DNA of 37,704 nucleotides from an uncultured Bacteroidia bacterium. GTDB taxonomy: Bacteria; Bacteroidota; Bacteroidia; Bacteroidales; UBA932. Below the pieces are notes generated by a model that saw only the letters and a program-made list of their open reading frames with translations, had not been told where the DNA came from and did no database searches. Both the position numbers and the translations under genes were made by a program. Numbering within the stretch: position 1 is the stretch's first letter; the number at the start of each line of letters is the position of its first letter. Shown here piece by piece: positions 26,866 to 36,019 of the stretch. The stretch lies in assembly GCA_902778105.1 (NCBI GenBank), contig CACYWN010000023.1, positions 1 to 37,704 on the forward strand, read 5' to 3'.

Positions 26866-28031
26866 CCTTCCTGGATAAAATAGACAAAGTCATCCGGCGG
26901 GAAATCCGGATCTGGGCGCGGCGCCCGATCTATTTCCTGGGATCGGTGGCGGTGATGGCCTTCTGCACGGTCTTTTACCTGACCTTCCTGCAGGACGGCG
27001 TCCCGTCGGACGTGCCCATCGCCGTAGTGGACCGGGACAACAGTTCCATATCGCGGAACTTCTGCCGGCAGCTGGACGCTACCCAGCTCGGTAAGGTGGT
27101 GCATTACAGCACTTTCGCCGAGGCGGAAGCCGACCTGCAGGGCGGCCGCGTGACGAGCATCTGCCTGATCCCGGAAGGCTTCGCCCGGGATATCCAGGCG
27201 CAGCGGCAGCCCACGTTCAGCTTCTACATCAACGGCTTGTATTTCCTGGGAGGCTCGCTCGCCTGGAAGGACATCCTGACGATGGTGAACCTGACGGCCG
27301 GCGCCGTGCAGCGGGAGGTCCTGCAGATGAAAGGTGTGCCGGAGAGCCAGATTTACGGCCTCCTGCGGCCAGTGGACATCGACATCCACCAGATCGGCAA
27401 CCCCACGATGAATTACGGGGCCTATCTCGCCAACATGATGATTCCGGGCATGCTGCAGATGGTGGTGATCATCGTCCTCATCTACTCGCTGGGCGCGGAA
27501 CTCAAGTACGGGACGAGCCGGCATCTGCTGGAGGCCGTGGACCACGACATCTATGCGGCCGTTAGCGGTAAAATGGCCCTGTACACCGTCCTGTTCACGC
27601 TTATAGGCTGGACCATCGAAGTGATCCTGTACAAATGGATGCATTTCCCGCTCGCGGGAAGCCTCTCTCAGATGCTGCTCGGCTGCTTCCTGCTGGTCGT
27701 GGCCTCCGAAAGCGTCGCCGTCCTCATCATCGGCTGCGTGCCGGTGTGCCGGTTCGCGCTTTCCATCGGCGCTCTGTACAGCGTCCTGGGCCTGTCCCTG
27801 ACCGGTTTCACCCTGCCTGTCGAGGCGATGCCGACCGGACTCCGGGGTCTCACGGCGATGTATCCGCTCCGGCACTATTACGACCTGTACGTGCAGGTGG
27901 GCATCTTCGGCAGCGGATTCGGCGAGTGGTATCCGCAGGTGATCGCGCTGCTGCTGTTCTGTTTCCTGCCGTTCCTGGTGCTTCCGCGCCTGGGAAGGGC
28001 CTATACCTATTTGGATTATGAAAGGAATTGA
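26862..28031 (+). CDS. ABC-2 type transporter permease (first of pair)
   Basis: A 389-residue membrane protein of the ABC-2 (YhhJ/YbhR-like) permease type. It has one N-terminal membrane helix, a large periplasmic domain opening with PIAVVDRDNSSISRNF, and about five C-terminal membrane helices (MMIPGMLQMVVIIVLIYSLG onward). No nucleotide-binding domain is present in this protein or elsewhere in the operon. The start overlaps the HlyD stop by 4 bases and the end overlaps the next gene by 14 bases. Confidence 0.9.
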   Translation: MTFLDKIDKVIRREIRIWARRPIYFLGSVAVMAFCTVFYLTFLQDGVPSDVPIAVVDRDNSSISRNFCRQLDATQLGKVVHYSTFAEAEADLQGGRVTSICLIPEGFARDIQAQRQPTFSFYINGLYFLGGSLAWKDILTMVNLTAGAVQREVLQMKGVPESQIYGLLRPVDIDIHQIGNPTMNYGAYLANMMIPGMLQMVVIIVLIYSLGAELKYGTSRHLLEAVDHDIYAAVSGKMALYTVLFTLIGWTIEVILYKWMHFPLAGSLSQMLLGCFLLVVASESVAVLIIGCVPVCRFALSIGALYSVLGLSLTGFTLPVEAMPTGLRGLTAMYPLRHYYDLYVQVGIFGSGFGEWYPQVIALLLFCFLPFLVLPRLGRAYTYLDYERN

Positions 28032-29271
28032 GTACGCCAAACAGTGGGTGCGGGATGCCCTGGGCATCTTCAACCTGGAGCTGAGGAACATCCTCCACGA
28101 TGGCGGCGTGATGATCATCTTCGTGGTGGCGGGCTTCCTGTACCCGATCCTGTATAATTTCGTCTATCGGAACGGTATCCTGGAGGATACGCCCATCGCC
28201 GTGGTGGACGACGCCGCCTGCAGCGACACCCGCCGGATGATCCGGGAGATGGACGCGACACGGGAGATAAACATTGCCTACCGGTGCACGGACATGAACG
28301 AGGCCAGGACCCTCCTGCAGCAGCGGAAGGTCAACGGCATCGTGTATTTCCCCTCCGACTTCGGCGACCGCCTGGCCGCGAAGGAGACGGCGACCTTCAG
28401 CATCTATGCCGACATGAGCAGCTTCCTCTACTACAAGAACCTCCTCATGGGCAGCGAGTTCGTGATGCTGCACGAGATCAATTCCATCAAGGTCGAGCGC
28501 CTTTCCCTGGACGGCCTGACGGACCAGGAGGCCGATGCGACCGTGAATACGGTCCGCTACGAGGACATCAACCCGTACAACCGGGCGTTCTCCTACGGCA
28601 TCTTCCTCATCTCGGCCATCCTCATGCTCATCATCCAGCAGGTGATGTTCTACGGGATGGGCATGTCCGTGGGGACGATGCGCGAGGAGAACCGCAGCTT
28701 CGCCTCGCTGCCGGATACCTATTCCGGGCGCGGCGTGGGCCGGGTGGTCCTGGGCAGGGGAGCGGTGTACTGGCTCCTGTTCATGACGATCGGCATCTAT
28801 GTGGGCTGCATCGTCCCGGCGATGTTCGGCTTCCCGCAGCGGGGGAGCTTCTGGGACATCCTGCTGCTCCTGGCCCTGTTCGTCACCGTGTGCGTGTTCT
28901 TCTCGATGACCTGGACGACGCTCGTGACGCGGCGGGAATCGGCCTTCCTGCTGTTCCTGTTCATGTCGCCGGTGCTGGTGTTCCTGACCGGATTCAGCTG
29001 GCCGACGACCGCTTTCCCCGCCTTCTGGAAGTATTTCTCCTACCTGTTCCCGTCCACTTTCGGCTGCCAGGCGTTCATCAACCTGAACACGGCGGGCGCC
29101 CCGCTCGCGGTCGTCGCCCCGCAGCTCCGCGCCCTTTGCATCCAGGGCGGCGTGTACTACATCCTCGCGTGCGTGGCGGTGTATGTGGAGAATTTCGCGC
29201 TCAAAAACAAAGCCCGCGGAGACCGCGGGCTTGTCGAAGTTCGTGCAGAAGGGGCTACTTCTTCACGCTGA
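28018..29271 (+). CDS. ABC-2 type transporter permease (second of pair)
   Basis: A 417-residue paralogue of the preceding permease with the same plan: N-terminal helix, periplasmic domain with TPIAVVDDAACSDTRRM, and C-terminal helices (GIFLISAILMLIIQQVMFYG). The two probably form a heterodimer. Its last 22 codons read through a GC-rich hairpin that is the terminator of the opposite-strand gene galM, and its end overlaps the galM end by 17 bases, so the C-terminal tail (LVEVRAEGATSSR) is likely a late addition. Confidence 0.9.
   Translation: MKGIEYAKQWVRDALGIFNLELRNILHDGGVMIIFVVAGFLYPILYNFVYRNGILEDTPIAVVDDAACSDTRRMIREMDATREINIAYRCTDMNEARTLLQQRKVNGIVYFPSDFGDRLAAKETATFSIYADMSSFLYYKNLLMGSEFVMLHEINSIKVERLSLDGLTDQEADATVNTVRYEDINPYNRAFSYGIFLISAILMLIIQQVMFYGMGMSVGTMREENRSFASLPDTYSGRGVGRVVLGRGAVYWLLFMTIGIYVGCIVPAMFGFPQRGSFWDILLLLALFVTVCVFFSMTWTTLVTRRESAFLLFLFMSPVLVFLTGFSWPTTAFPAFWKYFSYLFPSTFGCQAFINLNTAGAPLAVVAPQLRALCIQGGVYYILACVAVYVENFALKNKARGDRGLVEVRAEGATSSR
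29203..29232 (-). terminator. galM terminator embedded in the permease coding region
   Basis: A perfect 10-bp stem (29210-29219 with 29223-29232; AAGCCCGCGG/CCGCGGGCTT) and 3-base loop. On the minus strand it is followed by TTGTTTTT. It lies wholly inside the convergent permease reading frame. Confidence 0.85.
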
Positions 29272-30397
29272 AGGCGAAGATGCAGTGGCTGTGGTAGGTT
29301 TCGCCCGGACGGAGGACGACGGACGGCCACTCGGCCTTGTTCGGAGAATCCGGATAGTGCTGGGTCTCCAGGCAGATGGCGTGGCGCTGGTTGTATACGA
29401 CGCCCTTCTTTCCGGTGACGGTTCCGTTCAGGAAATTGCCTGAATAGACCTGGATGCCGGGCTCGTCGGTGTAGACCTTGAGGTCGATGCCGGAGGCGGG
29501 GCAGTAGAGTTCGGCGGCGACCTTCGTGACGTCACAGGCGGTGTCCAGGACCCAGTTGTGGTCGTAACCGTTGCCGTTGCGGACCTGCTCGTTGTCGGCG
29601 GTGATGCCGTCGGAGATGAGATGCATCGTCGTGAAGTCAAACGGAGTGTCCTTGACTGTCACGATCTCACCGGTGGTCATGTAGGTGTTGTCAACGGGGG
29701 TGTAGTTGGATGCGTTGACATACAGGCAGTCGTCCACGATGCTGTGGCCGGCCGGGTCGCCGGAGAGGTTGAAATACGAATGGTTGGTCATGTTGATGAC
29801 CGTGGGGGCGTCGGTCGTAGCCTCGTAGGCGATGTCGATCTTGTTGTCGGCAGTGAGGGTGTAGGTGACGTAGGCCTTGACTTCACCCGGGAAGTTGTTG
29901 TCGCCGTCCGGGGATACGCGGAGGAGCTTCACGTGGGAGGCGTCGGCCTCGACGCACTCATAGACCTGGTACTGCCAGCCGGTGGGGCCGCCGTGGAGGC
30001 AGTGCTGGAAATTGTTCTGCGGCAGCTGGTACTCGGTTCCGTCGATGGTGATCTTGCCCTGGTTGATGCGGTTCGCATACCGGCCGATCGCGGCGCCGAA
30101 ATCGGAGGCGTTGTTCTCCGGGAAATAGTCGGCAATCTTGTCGAATCCCAGGACGACGTCCTGCATCTTGCCGTCCTTGTCCGGGACCATGATGGATACG
30201 ATACGGCCGCCGAAGTTGGTGATGCACACCTCCATGCCGGCTTCGTTGGTCAGGGTGTAGAGGGCGGTGGGGGCGCCGTTATAGGTGCTGGCGAAGTCAT
30301 CTGGATTCAGGCCGGAAGCGGTGAGGACGGGTTCTTTTTTCTGGTTGCAGCCGGCGATGGCAGCCGTTGCGAGCAAAAGGGTCAGTAACTTTTTCAT
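29255..30397 (-). CDS. galM: Aldose 1-epimerase (mutarotase), lipoprotein form
   Basis: Interconverts alpha and beta anomers of glucose or galactose. Residues 1-17 are a lipoprotein signal (lipobox AIAGC, Cys17), so it acts in the periplasm or on the outer membrane. The family residues are present: GRYANRI (R110), LHGG (H135), catalytic acid H206 in NHSYFNLSG, and catalytic base E344 in CLETQHYPDSPN. Length (380) is right for the exported Bacteroidota form. It is divergent from the sugar permease and ROK kinase genes, with which it makes a coherent hexose-use cluster. Its terminator lies in the neighbouring gene. Confidence 0.95.
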   Translation of the reverse strand: MKKLLTLLLATAAIAGCNQKKEPVLTASGLNPDDFASTYNGAPTALYTLTNEAGMEVCITNFGGRIVSIMVPDKDGKMQDVVLGFDKIADYFPENNASDFGAAIGRYANRINQGKITIDGTEYQLPQNNFQHCLHGGPTGWQYQVYECVEADASHVKLLRVSPDGDNNFPGEVKAYVTYTLTADNKIDIAYEATTDAPTVINMTNHSYFNLSGDPAGHSIVDDCLYVNASNYTPVDNTYMTTGEIVTVKDTPFDFTTMHLISDGITADNEQVRNGNGYDHNWVLDTACDVTKVAAELYCPASGIDLKVYTDEPGIQVYSGNFLNGTVTGKKGVVYNQRHAICLETQHYPDSPNKAEWPSVVLRPGETYHSHCIFAFSVKK

Positions 30398-30428
30398 ATG
30401 CTTGGGTTGTTGTTGGTTCTTCGTTATA

Positions 30429-30436
30429 CAAAGTTG
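30429..30436 (-). promoter_or_regulatory. Possible -7 box of galM
   Basis: The minus-strand sequence CAACTTTG is one change from TAnnTTTG, 32 bases upstream of the galM ATG. Confidence 0.4.
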
Positions 30437-30448
30437 CGAAATTTTTTC

Positions 30449-30456
30449 TATATTTG
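30449..30456 (+). promoter_or_regulatory. -7 box of the MFS permease-ROK kinase operon
   Basis: TATATTTG is a full consensus match 53 bases upstream of ATG 30509, divergent from the galM promoter. Confidence 0.6.
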
Positions 30457-30508
30457 AGAGATTATTGGAAAATAGAACGATAATTTTTAACTATAAAACA
30501 CAAGACAA

Positions 30509-31801
30509 ATGACTGAAACCAAGAAAAACACCAATCTGGTGGCCATTATCACGATGTGTTTCATCTTCGCGATGATTTCCTTCGTGACCAACATGGCAGC
30601 CCCGTTCGGCAACATCTGGAAGGGCCAGTACAGTTGGGCCGGCATGATGGGCAACATGATGAATTTTGCCGCCTACCTGTTCATGGGAATCCCTGCCGGC
30701 AAGATGCTCCTCAAGGTGGGTTACAAGAAAACCACCCTCATCGCCCTGGCTACCGGCTTCGTGGGCATTGTGATCCAGTGGCTCTCCAGCCGTTCCTTCC
30801 TGGGCGGCAGCGCCGTTTACGTGTACCTGCTGGGTGCGTTCGTCTGCGGTTTCTGCGTCTGCATGCTGAACACCGTGGTGAACCCGATGCTGAACCTGCT
30901 GGGCGGCGGCGGCAACCGCGGTAACCAGCTGATCCAGACCGGCGGTACGCTGAACTCCCTGGTCGGCACCCTCACTCCGCTGCTGGTGGGTATCCTCATC
31001 GGCACCGTGACCGAGAACACCGCCATGTCCGACGTGGCTCCGCTGCTGTTCATCGCCATGGGCGTGTTTGCCATTGCTTTCGTCATCATCTCCCTCGTGA
31101 AGATTCCGGAGCCGGCGCAGGAGCGCAAGACCACCGTCTATGAGCACAGCGCCTGGAACTTCAGGCACTTCGTGCTGGGCGCCGTGGCCATCTTCTTCTA
31201 TGTGGGCATCGAGATCGGTATCCCGGCCCAGGTGAACTTCTTCCTCTCCGACGCTTCTTCCCGTGGAGCGGGCATCCTCGTGAACGGAGCGGCCGTGGGC
31301 GGCGCCGTGGCGGCTGTTTACTGGCTTCTGATGATGATCGGCCGGTTCTGCAGCACCCTCATTTCCGGAAAGGTTTCCACCCGTACCCAGATGACGGTCG
31401 TGAGCACGGTTGCCATCGTGCTTGTGCTCGCCGCCATCTTCACGCCCAAGACGGTCACGATCAGCATGCCGGGTTACAGCGCCACCGACGGATTCACCAT
31501 GTTCGACCAGGTCCCGCTGAGCTGTCTGTTCCTCGTCCTCTGCGGTCTTTGCACCTCCATCATGTGGGGCGCCATCTTCAACCTCGCCGTGGAAGGCCTG
31601 GGCAAGTATACTGAGGCCGCTTCCGGCATCTTCATGATGCTGGTGGTGGGCGGTGGCATCATGCCGCTCATCCAGGAATACCTCGCCAAGGGTGTGGGCT
31701 ATATGAACAGCTATTGGCTCGTCGTTGCGATGCTGGCCTATCTGCTCTACTACTCCCTCATCGGCTCCAAGAACGTGAACAAGGATATTCCGGTTGACTA
31801 G
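30509..31801 (+). CDS. MFS sugar permease (FHS glucose/galactose/fucose type)
   Basis: A 430-residue inner membrane protein with about twelve hydrophobic segments. The opening (LVAIITMCFIFAMISFVTNMAAP) and the NPMLNLLGGGGNRGNQLIQTGG region after segment four are typical of the fucose/glucose/galactose:H+ symporter (FHS) branch common in Bacteroidota. The neighbours, a ROK kinase one base downstream and aldose epimerase divergent, support glucose or galactose as substrate, though this is inference. Confidence 0.9.
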   Translation: MTETKKNTNLVAIITMCFIFAMISFVTNMAAPFGNIWKGQYSWAGMMGNMMNFAAYLFMGIPAGKMLLKVGYKKTTLIALATGFVGIVIQWLSSRSFLGGSAVYVYLLGAFVCGFCVCMLNTVVNPMLNLLGGGGNRGNQLIQTGGTLNSLVGTLTPLLVGILIGTVTENTAMSDVAPLLFIAMGVFAIAFVIISLVKIPEPAQERKTTVYEHSAWNFRHFVLGAVAIFFYVGIEIGIPAQVNFFLSDASSRGAGILVNGAAVGGAVAAVYWLLMMIGRFCSTLISGKVSTRTQMTVVSTVAIVLVLAAIFTPKTVTISMPGYSATDGFTMFDQVPLSCLFLVLCGLCTSIMWGAIFNLAVEGLGKYTEAASGIFMMLVVGGGIMPLIQEYLAKGVGYMNSYWLVVAMLAYLLYYSLIGSKNVNKDIPVD

Positions 31802-31802
31802 T

Positions 31803-32762
31803 ATGGGACAGGATCTCGTTATCGGTATCGACGTAGGCGGCCAGACCGCCAAATGCGGCGTCGTGGACGCCCGCGGCAACATCGTTGCCCAGACTGTCAT
31901 CAGTTCCGAGAATACCACCAATGCGGAGGAATTCGTGTCGGCCCTCGCCGAGGCGTTGAACCGCATCATCGTGGAAGCCAAGGCCGAAGGCTGCATCCGC
32001 GGCATCGGCGTGGGCATTCCGAACGGCAACTTCTACACCGGCGTCGTCGAGAACGCCGTGAACCTCGTCTGGGCCAAGGGCGGCAACATCCCCTTCGCCA
32101 AGATGCTCCAGGAGCAGATGAACGGCATCCCCGTCTCCCTCACGAACGACGCGAACGCCGCCGCCATGGGCGAAATGACCTACGGTGCGGCCCGCGGCAT
32201 GAAGAACTTCATCATGATCACCCTCGGCACCGGTGTCGGTTCCGGCATCGTGATCAACGGTGAGGTCGTCTATGGCCACGACGGTTTCGCCGGCGAGCTG
32301 GGTCACACCTGCGCCGTGCGTCACAACGGCCGCCGCTGCAACTGCGGCAAGGAAGGCTGCCTGGAGACGTACGCTTCCGCGACCGGCGTCGCCCGCACCG
32401 CCCGCGAGTGGCTGGACATGACCGACGAACCGTCCCTCCTCCGTTCCCTGGACAATATCAAGTCCAAGAACGTCTATGAGGCGGCGAAGGAAGGCGACAA
32501 GCTCGCCCTCCGCGTGTTCGACTACACCGGCCGCATCCTCGGCGAGAAGTTCGCGGACTTCATCGAGTTCTCCGCTCCGGAGGCCATCGTCCTCTTCGGT
32601 GGTCTCGCCCGTGCCCGTGAGTTCCTGGAGGAGCCCATCCGCAAGGCGATGGACGAGAACGTCATCCCGCTCTGGCGCGGCAAGGTGAAGCTCGTCTTCT
32701 CCCAGCTCAAGGAATCCGACGCCGCCATCCTCGGCGCCTCCGCCCTGGCTTGGGAACTGTAG
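31803..32762 (+). CDS. ROK-family sugar kinase (glucokinase-like)
   Basis: A 319-residue cytoplasmic sugar kinase. The phosphate-binding motif GIDVGGQTAKCGVVD is at the N-terminus, NDANAAAMGE is the catalytic region, and the ROK signature with zinc-binding cysteines is intact (HNGRRCNCGKEGCLE; C179, C181, C186). ATG 31803 is chosen, one base after the permease stop; an ATG nine bases earlier lies inside the permease gene. Glucokinase activity fits the cluster, but other hexoses are possible. Confidence 0.93.
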   Translation: MGQDLVIGIDVGGQTAKCGVVDARGNIVAQTVISSENTTNAEEFVSALAEALNRIIVEAKAEGCIRGIGVGIPNGNFYTGVVENAVNLVWAKGGNIPFAKMLQEQMNGIPVSLTNDANAAAMGEMTYGAARGMKNFIMITLGTGVGSGIVINGEVVYGHDGFAGELGHTCAVRHNGRRCNCGKEGCLETYASATGVARTAREWLDMTDEPSLLRSLDNIKSKNVYEAAKEGDKLALRVFDYTGRILGEKFADFIEFSAPEAIVLFGGLARAREFLEEPIRKAMDENVIPLWRGKVKLVFSQLKESDAAILGASALAWEL

Positions 32763-32797
32763 AAGGCTAACTTCCCCCGCTTGGTATTTAGATAATA

Positions 32798-32846
32798 GGA
32801 CAGGGTCCGGACGACTTTTTTTCGGAGTCCGGACCCTGTCCTTTTA
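32798..32846. terminator. Long terminator hairpin between convergent operons
   Basis: A perfect 15-bp stem (GGACAGGGTCCGGAC at 32798-32812 with GTCCGGACCCTGTCC at 32827-32841) and a 14-base T-rich loop are followed by TTTTAT on the + strand. It probably stops both the ROK kinase transcript and, less surely, the arabinose operon. Confidence 0.88.
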
Positions 32847-32866
32847 TCTATAATCGCGTAATCGGG

Positions 32867-34456
32867 CTACTTCTTGTACCGTACGGCGGCGGCCTCCACG
32901 GGGAGGGCGGCCTTGTAGTTGGCGAGGTAGGCCTCGAAGCCGGCGACATCGGCGGGATCCGGGTCGATCTTGGTGCCGGTGTTGCCTGCGAAGACGACCT
33001 TGTCCAGGAAGTCGGGCAGGGAGAGGGTGCCGCCGTTCACCATGTAGGAACCCAGGAGGGCGATGCCCCAGGCGCCGCCTTCACCCGCGGTCTCCATGAC
33101 GGAGATGGGGGAGTTCAGGGCGGCGGCGAGGAAGCGCTGTCCCACGACCGGGGTCTTGAACAGGCCGCCGTGGCCGGTGATGCGGTCCACCTTCACGTGT
33201 TCCTTCTCGAACAGCACGTCATTGCCGATCTTGAGGACGGCGATGGCCCCGTACAGCTGGGCACGCATGAAGTTCGCGAGGGAGAACTTGTCGGAGGCGC
33301 TGCGCACGAACAACGGGCGTCCTTCCGCGAAGCCGGTGACCGGCTCGCCGGAGACGTAGTTGTAGGCGACGAGGCCGCCGCAGTCGGGATCGCCCTGCAG
33401 GGCGTGCGTGAACAGGATGCGGTAGATGTCGTGCTTGTCCTCGATGGGACCCAGGAGGGCCTGGTATTCGCGGATCATCTTCACCCAGGCGTTCAGTTCC
33501 GACGTGCAGTTGTTGCAGTGGACCATGGCGACGAGGTTGCCGTCCGGGGTGGTGACCATGTCGATCATCTCGTTCGGCTCCGAGAGCTCATGCTCCAGGA
33601 CGATCATGGAGAAGGAGGAGGTGCCGGCGGAGACGTTGCCCGTGCGGGGCTTGACGGCGTTCGTCGCGACCATGCCGGTCCCGGCGTCGCCTTCCGGCGG
33701 GCACAGGGGCACGCCGGCCTTCAGGTGGCCGGAGATGTCCAGCCGCTTGGCACCGGTCTCGGTGAGACGGCCGGCGGCCGCGCCGGCGGGCAGCACCTTG
33801 GGCAGGATGTCCCGGAGCTTCCAGGAATAGCCCTTCGGGGCGACGAGCTTCTCGAACTTCTCCACCATGTCGGCGCGGTAGTTGCCGGTGGCCGGGTCGA
33901 TGGGCAGCATGCCGGAGGCGTCTCCTACGCCCAGGACCTTTTCGCCGGTGAGCTTCCAGTGGATGTAGCCGGCCAGGGTGGTGAAGTAGGCGATCTGGGG
34001 GACGTGCTCCTCCCCGTTCAGGACGGCCTGGTAGAGGTGGGAGATGCTCCAGCGGAGCGGAATGTTATAGACGAAGAACTTGGAGAGTTCCGCGGCGGCG
34101 GGGCCGGTGTTGGTGTTTCTCCAGGTGCGGAAGGGAACGAGCAGGGTGCCTTCGGCATCGAAGGGCATGTAGCCGTGCATCATGGCGCTGATGCCGATGG
34201 CGGCGAGATGCTCGATCTCGACGTCGTAGCGGGCCTTCACGTCGGCGCGGAGGGAGGCGTAGCAGTCCTGCAGGCCGAACCAGAGGGCTTCCTTGCTGTA
34301 GGTCCAGAGACCGTCCACGAGCTGGTTTTCCCACTCATGGGCGCCCTGGGCGATGGGGTTGTGGTCCTCATCGACCAGGACGGCCTTGATGCGGGTGGAT
34401 CCGAACTCGATGCCCAGGATGGCTTTTCCGGTTTCGATGGTGATCCTCGGGTCCAT
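32867..34456 (-). CDS. FGGY-family carbohydrate kinase, probable L-ribulokinase
   Basis: A 529-residue sugar kinase of the FGGY family. The N-terminal ATP-binding motif is GIEFGSTRIKAVLVD (15-29), followed by the substrate region SAMMHGYMPFD and RTWRNTNT; the C-terminal ATP-binding domain holds ITGHGGLFKTP and GEGGAWGIALLG. By sequence it is closer to xylulokinase-like proteins than to E. coli AraB, but the araA gene ends two bases upstream and araD is in the same operon, so phosphorylation of L-ribulose is the likely role. A close pattern is known from other Bacteroidota arabinose operons. Only assay could exclude xylulose. Confidence 0.9.
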   Translation of the reverse strand: MDPRITIETGKAILGIEFGSTRIKAVLVDEDHNPIAQGAHEWENQLVDGLWTYSKEALWFGLQDCYASLRADVKARYDVEIEHLAAIGISAMMHGYMPFDAEGTLLVPFRTWRNTNTGPAAAELSKFFVYNIPLRWSISHLYQAVLNGEEHVPQIAYFTTLAGYIHWKLTGEKVLGVGDASGMLPIDPATGNYRADMVEKFEKLVAPKGYSWKLRDILPKVLPAGAAAGRLTETGAKRLDISGHLKAGVPLCPPEGDAGTGMVATNAVKPRTGNVSAGTSSFSMIVLEHELSEPNEMIDMVTTPDGNLVAMVHCNNCTSELNAWVKMIREYQALLGPIEDKHDIYRILFTHALQGDPDCGGLVAYNYVSGEPVTGFAEGRPLFVRSASDKFSLANFMRAQLYGAIAVLKIGNDVLFEKEHVKVDRITGHGGLFKTPVVGQRFLAAALNSPISVMETAGEGGAWGIALLGSYMVNGGTLSLPDFLDKVVFAGNTGTKIDPDPADVAGFEAYLANYKAALPVEAAAVRYKK

Positions 34457-34457
34457 G

Positions 34458-35993
34458 CTACTTGAGGGCTTTGTTCAGGAGATAATAGACCTCGTTCGTG
34501 CGGAGTTCCTTCTTGAATCCCTCGATGGTCGTGTTCTTGTCGATGTGGACGAACTCGATGCCGGTCATCTCGGCGAAGTCGTCCCAGTACTCGGCCGTGA
34601 CGTCATAGCTGAAGGCGGAGTGGTGCGTGCCGCCTGCGAGGATCCAGGCGCCGGCGCCCACTTCGAAGGTCGGCTGCGGGATCCAGAGGGCCGAGGCGAC
34701 GGGGAGCTTGGGCATCGGCTTGGGCTCGATGCACTCCACGTCCTGCGCGATGAGGCGGAAGCGGTTGCCGAGGTCCACGACGGTGGCCTTGATGCCGAAA
34801 CCGGTCTTGGAGGTGAACACGAGGCGGGCGGTCGGCTGCTTGCGGATGCCGATGCCGAGGAAATGGACCTCGAGCTTGGGTTTGTCGGAGGCGATCATCG
34901 GACACACCTCGAGCATGTGGCTCTGGAGGGAGGAGCTGCGGTCGCCGGCGAAGTTGAGGGTGTAGTCCTCGAGGAAGGAGCAGCCCTTGGGCAGGCCCTG
35001 GGTCATCACCCAGAGGGTGCGGTACAGGCAGGCGGTCTTCCAGTCGCCCTCGGCACCGAAGCCGATACCTTCGGCCATCAGGCGCTGCGAGGCGAGGCCG
35101 GGGATCTGGTCGAAGCCGCAGAAGTCGGGCGCGTCGATGTCGGCGTCGCCCAGGTCGTCGAAGTTGGTGGTGAAGGCCGTGGCGCCCTTGTCGGCGAGCA
35201 CGCGGCGGATGGCGATCTCCGCCTTGGCGGAATTGCGCACCTTCTCCCAGTAAACCTCCTCACCGGTCTCGTCGATCTTGACGGTGTAGAGCTTCTTGTA
35301 TTCCTCGACGAGCGCATCGACCTCGGCGTCCGTGACCTTCTTGTAGTATTCCATCAGGCTGGAAACCGGGAAGTAGTCCACATGGTAGCCCAGGCGCTGC
35401 TCGAACTCCACGCGGTCGCCGTCGGTCACGGCGACATTGTTCATGTTCATGCCGAACATCAGACAGCGGACGTTCTTCGCATCGGCGACGCCGGCGGCCA
35501 CGCGGGCCCACACGGCGATCTTCTTCTGGACTTCGGCGTCCTTCCAGTAGCCGACGACGACCTTGCGCTGGACCCGCATCCGGGTGCAGATGTGACCGAA
35601 CTCGATGTCGCCGTGGGCGCTCTGGTTCAGGTTCATGAAGTCCATGTCGATCTCGTTCCACGGAATCTCCGCGTTGTACTGGGTGTGGAAGTGGAGGAGG
35701 GGCTTCTCCAGGGCCTGGAGACCCTTGATCCACATCTTCGCCGGGGAGAAGGTGTGCATCCAGGTGATGATGCCGGCGCACTTCTCGTCGTTGTTCGCGG
35801 CCTTCATCACGTCCTCGACCTCCTTGCTGGAGTTGGCCGTGCCCTTATAGACGATCTTCACGGGAATGAGACCGGAGGCGTTCAGGCCCTCGACCATTTC
35901 CTTGCTGTGGCCGTCCACCTGGACGACTGCGTCGCCACCGTACAGGAGCTGTGCTCCGGTGACCCACCATAATTCGATGTTTTCGTATGCCAT
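34458..35993 (-). CDS. araA: L-arabinose isomerase
   Basis: Converts L-arabinose to L-ribulose. The metal-binding and active-site regions are recognisable in order: the block AEGIGFGAEGDWKTA, EDYTLNF, SHMLEVCP, and GTHHSAFSYD near the C-terminus, corresponding to the two glutamates and two histidines that hold Mn2+. The length of 511 residues is normal. ATG 35993 is followed by a typical start (YENIELWWVTGAQLLYG). The gene lies 26 bases after araD and one base before the kinase start, so the three are one operon. Confidence 0.98.
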   Translation of the reverse strand: MAYENIELWWVTGAQLLYGGDAVVQVDGHSKEMVEGLNASGLIPVKIVYKGTANSSKEVEDVMKAANNDEKCAGIITWMHTFSPAKMWIKGLQALEKPLLHFHTQYNAEIPWNEIDMDFMNLNQSAHGDIEFGHICTRMRVQRKVVVGYWKDAEVQKKIAVWARVAAGVADAKNVRCLMFGMNMNNVAVTDGDRVEFEQRLGYHVDYFPVSSLMEYYKKVTDAEVDALVEEYKKLYTVKIDETGEEVYWEKVRNSAKAEIAIRRVLADKGATAFTTNFDDLGDADIDAPDFCGFDQIPGLASQRLMAEGIGFGAEGDWKTACLYRTLWVMTQGLPKGCSFLEDYTLNFAGDRSSSLQSHMLEVCPMIASDKPKLEVHFLGIGIRKQPTARLVFTSKTGFGIKATVVDLGNRFRLIAQDVECIEPKPMPKLPVASALWIPQPTFEVGAGAWILAGGTHHSAFSYDVTAEYWDDFAEMTGIEFVHIDKNTTIEGFKKELRTNEVYYLLNKALK

Positions 35994-36019
35994 AATTCTA
36001 ATCCGTGTTTTGGGTGTTT

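Noticed and set aside
34353-35972. A 539-codon + strand frame opposite araA
   Set aside because: Its composition (His, Val, Gly and Asp rich) is that of an antisense shadow, and araA is unmistakable.
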